Shown: piece by piece, positions 58,701 through 64,000 of the stretch
Numbering within the stretch: the first letter of the stretch is position 1
How the letters are laid out: each line of letters starts with the position of its first letter
Assembly (NCBI GenBank): GCA_019009955.1
Contig: CM032232.1
Coordinates: 70,736,501-70,800,500, forward strand
DNA length: 64,000 nucleotides
Direction: 5' to 3'
Origin: Riptortus pedestris
Lineage: Eukaryota; Arthropoda; Insecta; Hemiptera; Alydidae
Translations under genes and position numbers: made by a program
Notes under the pieces: generated by a model
Database searches by the model: none
The model's input: the letters and a program-made list of their open reading frames with translations, nothing else
Told to the model about the DNA's origin: nothing

Positions 58701-59428
58701 TGATGGTATAAAGTTCTTTAATGGCTGAATCTATGGGAGAGGAGAATTACGAAATTCTAAACATCTGTTTTGTTCAATCAGGTTGAAAAATTGTACCTAC
58801 AGATTCAATCTTATTAAAAATTTAATTGCCTATGCATTTTTTCTCTATTATGATTATTAATGCATTTTTCAGTTTTCAATAAACCCCCACTCCTATTAAT
58901 GTCATATTTACAGTAAGCTGCTATATCAAGAACCACTTTATTCGAAGCTCGAAGTTTTACTGCGTGAGATACCTGCAGATACATGGTTAGATGACGTCAT
59001 TAATTAAGATTTTCCTTTCTTGACTCGAATATATTTCTTTCATATTCGCCATACTCAATATTTAATAGTGTTGTGTAACTCTAATGTTCATATTCGTTAA
59101 TAGCTGATATCGGACCAGGAACAGTGACGGTTAAGATGGGGAAGAGTTCAAAAATTCATAATATCTCCTTTATTATGAGTCGTTTCAAATGATTTTATCA
59201 ATGTTGTTAATATATTGGTACTTTGCAATTGTTGCTCATTCATTCGTAACTTCAAATATTAAGCGAGTTATTTGTATTTTCCTGCTTTCTGCATTCGTAA
59301 ACCCCAACTTCCACTCATCTTTTACATAGAAATAGGGAATATATAGCCACTTGAGATCACTAGTTTGTCATTCCGGAATGTGGGAAACCTGCTTAGTTTA
59401 TGATGACCCTGAGTGACGGCCATTTCAA
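58700..59428 (+). mobile_element. HINE-like repeat, long variant with doubled module
   Basis: AAAGTTCTTTAATGGCTGAA, AAACCCCCACTCCTATTAAT, the variant-2 block, then a second module (GTTAATAGCTGATATCGGACC). It ends GTGGGAAACCTGCTTAGTTT with decayed stem-loop and GTGACGGCCATTT. Same plan as 53728-54520. Confidence 0.65.
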
Positions 59429-62400
59429 TCTTGATGTATGATGTGCTCTCCACCATCAGCCAGTGACAATGTACTCTTTCGCTAGATTTGACAAATTATT
59501 GTGTTGGCGGAACCATTTCACTTCTTCATATGCCAATATCAGCCTCTGTTTCAATTCTATTTTCGAATTCGCATCATGGTGAGGCCCTCTATAAAATAAT
59601 GTTGGTCATTAATGAACAGAATGAAGATTATGGTTTGTTGCAACGCAATCATCTATCCCCAATTGGGATTAGTTAATTTTAAGAAGGAATAATAATTAAA
59701 AATGTCTGAGACGTCTATCTCTGTTTGACAATTGTAAAATGAAAACAAAAACTTGGCTAAGTGCCAAAATCTAAGTTCTTAGAAGAACAAAAAAAAACCT
59801 TCTTAGACTCACTTGTTTCATTCATTCGTCTATAAACAAAGCCTAAAAATGTCAGAAGACCTTGCCGACTGATCATAACAAATGTCTTAACCACATTGAC
59901 ATAGGGTCATAGAGAATACTTTAGAAACATAATTGCAGCCGATTGTTGTGCCTTTTAGTTGAGCTAATATTTGAAGTCTATAATTACTGATTTTCTTTAT
60001 GACATAGACTTAGTGGTAAAACTGTCCTTAAATTCAGCGAGATTTGAACTTCACTTAAGGAATCCTCTAAGGTACATAACATTAAGATGAAATGCACCCT
60101 CTTCTGAGCTTTTCTCGGGGAAATTTGGATTTATTTAACTAAATATTTAGAGACCACATTTAATGCGGCAACTCTTTATGAGGAAAAACGATATCTTAAC
60201 ATCAATAGTCGTGTATAAAATGAACTAATGACAGAAGACATAAACTCGACATTACAAAAATCACACGAACTACACTTTCACTGGAGGAATGCAATCTACG
60301 GGACTGATGAAAACGGAAAGTTGACAGACTAGCAAAACCTGTATCCAGAGACAATACTGAATACGACAAGCATTTAGCGCATCACGAGAGTGAAATGCTA
60401 AACAAGCAACTAATTGGACAAACGCGACGAAACTACGAATATTATATGCTTTAATTTCCATTATTACATAATACATTATAAACATATATATATACATAAA
60501 TAAATATATGAATATATTTTTTTCCTCAGCAGCTCATGTAATTAAGGGGTACAATTATGAAATATAAACACAAATATGAATTCCCTTTCACTTGAAGAAC
60601 CTCATGTGATTAGCCAAAAGAACATATCAATTATACTCTCAGAGGGAATTTTAATGTGGCAGGTTTGTCCATCACAAAATATGTCGGCTAATATGATTTT
60701 GTTGCCTTATTTCTTGACTGCTTAGTGTGCCATTCTAGGTTCTTCCATTCTTTTTTTTAAATTATTATAAAATACATACTCGTATATCTTTTTATTGTAT
60801 ATATTGTGCATAACCAATTGCACTTCATCTCACAGCGTGTTATTCATCATATTAGATTTTAGTGATGATTTTAGGATTAGTGAATGTATTAGAAATTATT
60901 TAGCTTTGTTGATACATTGAAGAAAAATGGTATCATTAACTTTTGCACACTCATTCAATTTGCATCACTTGTGACAGATATCCAGATTTAAGCACCACAG
61001 CAATACAGAAGTAGGGTTATTAAAAACTACTTTTATTAACATGTGTTCCACGAAAGGGGAGTTATATTTAGGAGGCTTAACAGAATAAAATAAAATATTA
61101 TTTTACGAGAATATTCTCTTAATAACAATTAGTAGTTCTCTTAATGCACTAAATTCGTTATTAGCATATTTATTTTGGTTTTTATTTATACGGGAAATGC
61201 ATTATTTTAACTACTTAAATTATAACAAATAAAATGCGGAATTGTTTGATACAAGTAAAAGATATATGTATGTGGGATGACAAAATTGAGGAAAGCACCG
61301 TCCTTTCATCGAAGGCTACGGATGGTATTTGATTTGATTTTCATTTATGGGAATGACTGGTATAAGTGTTAATTTTACCTAAATTACTTTACAAGCTTTC
61401 GAACATGAGAGATAAGTGACAAGTAGAGGTAGGGAAGTGCACTCTTTGCCCCTGAAGCGATCTATTCCAGTTGGAATCTTTAGGTGGTGTTTATTTGGGA
61501 CCTGGAAAAGAGGGAAGGAGTGTTGAAACAAACATTGTAAATTCTCAACCCTCCCCTCTCCTCCCCCCCCCCCAATAAAAGGGATTTCACTAAGCCCACC
61601 GGCACTAGCTCGCGTCTCTCCCCGGCCCGGGGCACTTTCTCCCTCTGGGCCCATTTGAATTTTTAGAAGCTTTTCTATGTAATATTGTCTCCTGTGTTAC
61701 TCTTAACTGAATAAACTAAAACCCCTTTTATAACTATGTAAATTTAAATGCGTTTCCTTGAGGACGTAAAAAGAAAATTTACTGATTCCATTAAATGTGG
61801 CTTGCCGGTCGTTGTGGAAAGGTTGGGAGGGGGGGGGGTTGAGAGAAACCTGAACTTAATGTAATTGGTTCCGCTCAGTAAAGGGGTCCTATTGGCTAAA
61901 AATATAACTCTTCTTAGTGACTCCGCGCTGGAGGATGTTTAATATTTATAACTGCTTCCTTAAATGTATATTTAAACTTTTCCCCACCCAAAAAAAAAAA
62001 AAATGGTAAAGTTCAATCACCTTTTTACTTTTAAAAGGAGAAATCCTCGTCTTTTAGTCACTTCACCATCCCTAGCAGCATGGACATTTCGTTGTATATT
62101 TGGCTTTAGTCAAGATACATGAAAAGACAGAAAGAAAATCGTGAAGGTCCAGAAGTCGGCGGCACACAGTTAAAACCATTGACATGTATCGGAAAGTAGT
62201 CTTCTCAAATGGCTGTTCCTGCCGAATCCTGTGGCATGAGTTCGAAAAGCACCTTGTTTAGAGTGTTATTTGCAGTTTATTTTCCGACAAGTTCAACTGG
62301 TTTTGATCATTTTTCACCTACCACGCATTTTCATCCACCGGCTCGTGTTCTTTTCCTTAGAAAATTATTCATCACCCACACACCCAAATGATTGTTATGT

Positions 62401-62599
62401 TCCTTTTAAGGTATCGTAACTGGTTTAGTGAGATAAGTTTGGTTTTATTGACTGAACTGTAAATTTTAATTTCAGGAAAAAATATTAAGTTCTTGTACCG
62501 TTTCGTTTATCAATCGGTTATACTTTTAAGCGGAACAAAATTTCTTCAATAATTGGATTACTGGGCAAACTTTGATGATATTCTCCATGAACCATTTTT
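59429..62599. other. No gene seen in 3.2 kb
   Basis: AT-rich unique sequence with short homopolymers (C-run 61561-61573, G-run 61830-61839, A-run 61989-62003). Frames of 60-91 codons show no domains. Confidence 0.5.
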
Positions 62600-63222
62600 A
62601 GCAGATTTCCCTCAAGGGAAATGAACTATTGAGGTCGTACTCATGACGCCAGTTTTGAAACATTTCCTCTAATTGTCCATCGATCCTACCCAGGAGATGA
62701 CGAAAATGAGGTCCGTTCAAAATAATATATATATATATGCCTGCTAACGCTCTAGCGGTAGCAATTTTTGTTTGATCGTTAAACTTTATATTTTATCGTT
62801 TTATGTAAAAAGAAAGATCAAGTTCGTTAATGGCTGAAATCGGACCAGTGGGAGGGGGGTTTAGAGGGGGGACTTTTGAAAATTCGAAATATCTCCGTTA
62901 TTATGAGTCTGATCGAAAAACTGTATAAAATTAATCTTATTGCAAATTAAATTTACTATAAATATTGTTCTATACGTTTATTCTCTATCTTCAATATTAA
63001 CCGAGATATTTGCATTTGTATTAAGTGTGTGTGGTCGGAAGAAGTCGGCTATATGCGGGACTTCCCACCGAAAGCTAGTGCGGCCGTTTCCGCAACTGTT
63101 CGCCCCACGTGAATTGGTTTAGAGATTCGTTACTACTACTGTTATTAGTAAGCAGATTTCTTTATTGTAAAACATCACGTGGGAAATCTGCTTAGTTTAC
63201 GCAGCCCCTGCGTGACGGACTT
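62600..63222 (+). mobile_element. HINE-like repeat, variant 1, complete reference copy
   Basis: The cleanest complete copy, 623 bp. TTTTT is followed by AGCAGATTTCCC (62600-62611) inside the palindrome GATTTCCCTCAAGGGAAAT, then the left block. A short TA core (about 62725-62738) comes next, then GCTAACGCTCTAGCGG and the middle. It also has an internal AAGCAGATTTCT at about 63150, GGGAAATCTGCT (63181-63192), the stem-loop ACGCAG-CCC-CTGCGT (63200-63214) and GACGGACTT. No coding capacity. Confidence 0.9.
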
Positions 63223-63912
63223 CTTAAGAGTATTGTAATAACTTCATTACAAAGAAACCCCAGATTTAACAAAGGTTTGTGTAAAAAATGATCGCTCAGT
63301 GGAAAGAGTCTTCGAAATCGCGTAGATCTTTGATATATAATTCTGACGGATTTCACATTCTTCTACAAGACTAATGTTTGGGGACAAAGATGACTCACAA
63401 TTAACATACAGAAGTCAACTGACTCTACTATAAAAGCACTCCACTGACCTGGATCACCCTCCGTGATAGTTTAAATCAGGATACAATGCTATTTATAAAT
63501 AGTATACAATTAAAAAAAAAAAAAACGTGCGGGTAGACAGTTAGAGACAAAAATGTTGGAAAGTAACCAAAATGCATAATCGCACATTTTTAACTGTCGT
63601 AGACAAGTGTCTTAGGATTCTATTATAAATCTGCATCCTACTTTCCTGGAGTGGTTTAAAAAGAGAGGACCTATTTGAAAAAAAACTAAAAAAATAAGTC
63701 TCTGCGATTATATTCCGTGGATATTTTATGCCCTTTGGACCATTGCTATAAGAAAAAATGTAAAAACAGTTTGTTCATGAAGAAAGATGATACATGATTT
63801 AATATTTCTTTGGGCATATGGTCCTTATATGCATTTTCACTCTTATTATTGAAGAAATGCGTGAGGGTTAAGGTGTGGGTACAACTATGACTACCCTCAA
63901 TACGCTCAAGGT
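63223..63912. other. No gene seen
   Basis: AT-rich unique sequence. Confidence 0.5.
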
Positions 63913-64000
63913 AAAAAAAAGTCCGTCACGCAGGGCCTGCGTAAACTAAGCAGATTTCCCACTTAAAGTTATACAATAGACAAATCTCTATACGAGAGCC
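63913..64000 (-). mobile_element. HINE-like repeat, cut by window end
   Basis: AAAAAAAAGTCCGTCACGCAG, stem-loop, AAGCAGATTTCCCACTTAAA: the right end of a minus-strand copy that continues past the window. Confidence 0.8.

Noticed and set aside
61379..61654. 91-codon minus frame with a Gly run
   Set aside because: The Gly run is a C homopolymer; no domain or splice context.

Overview
The window looks like gene-poor, AT-rich, repeat-dense DNA from an animal genome, most likely an arthropod. The evidence is a Penelope-like element with a GIY-YIG domain, I/Jockey-type LINE fragments with RNase H, Helitron and Helentron-type elements, tRNA-derived SINEs and long (TA)n tracts. No bacterial-style operons, tRNA genes, rRNA genes or CRISPR arrays were seen. 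I cannot name the species. No host gene is convincingly present; one small open frame with a splice-donor-like end (37293-37556) is the only weak candidate.

Layout. 1-2000: a Penelope-like retroelement in two divergent arms (reverse transcriptase on minus, RT end plus GIY-YIG on plus). 2003-3914: two Helitron copies in opposite directions, the second ending in CTAG next to a (TA)n tract. 3915-16540: mostly copies of one 0.25-0.95 kb repeat, called here HINE-like, plus a solo LTR with TATA box, initiator and 4-bp target duplication (11424-12005). 16639-17500: a segment repeated at 43519-44398. 17842-18174, 23291-23532 and 23657-23896: three short hairpin retroposons, each with a 12-14 bp target duplication and a hammerhead-like core. 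19120-20240: possible 5' part of a LINE. 20392-25150: more HINE-like copies. 26973-30138: a HINE-like copy split by a recent, open-frame, 5'-truncated LINE (27753-29920) with a 10-bp target duplication, followed directly by another Helitron (to 30831). 31461-31790: a SINE inserted in an older SINE. 34833-37067: a 54-bp tandem repeat whose unit is exactly 18 codons. 37068-43060: unique DNA, a 0.4 kb direct repeat pair, a SINE and a 256-bp triple tandem repeat. 43060-64000: scattered HINE-like copies, LINE relics, a complete small Helitron (48074-48662), a SINE, long GA/TA/CA microsatellites and two large stretches with nothing recognisable.

The dominant HINE-like repeat has AGCAGATTTCCC at its left end and GGGAAATCTGCT near its right end. 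A variable (TA)n tract lies in its middle, an ACGCAG/CTGCGT stem-loop lies at the right end, and T-rich target flanks surround it. This matches the organisation of INE-1/DINE-1-type non-autonomous Helentrons. It explains most of the (TA)n microsatellites here and acts as the landing site for other elements, giving several nested insertions. There is no sign of cooperating genes; the content is layers of mobile elements at different stages of decay.
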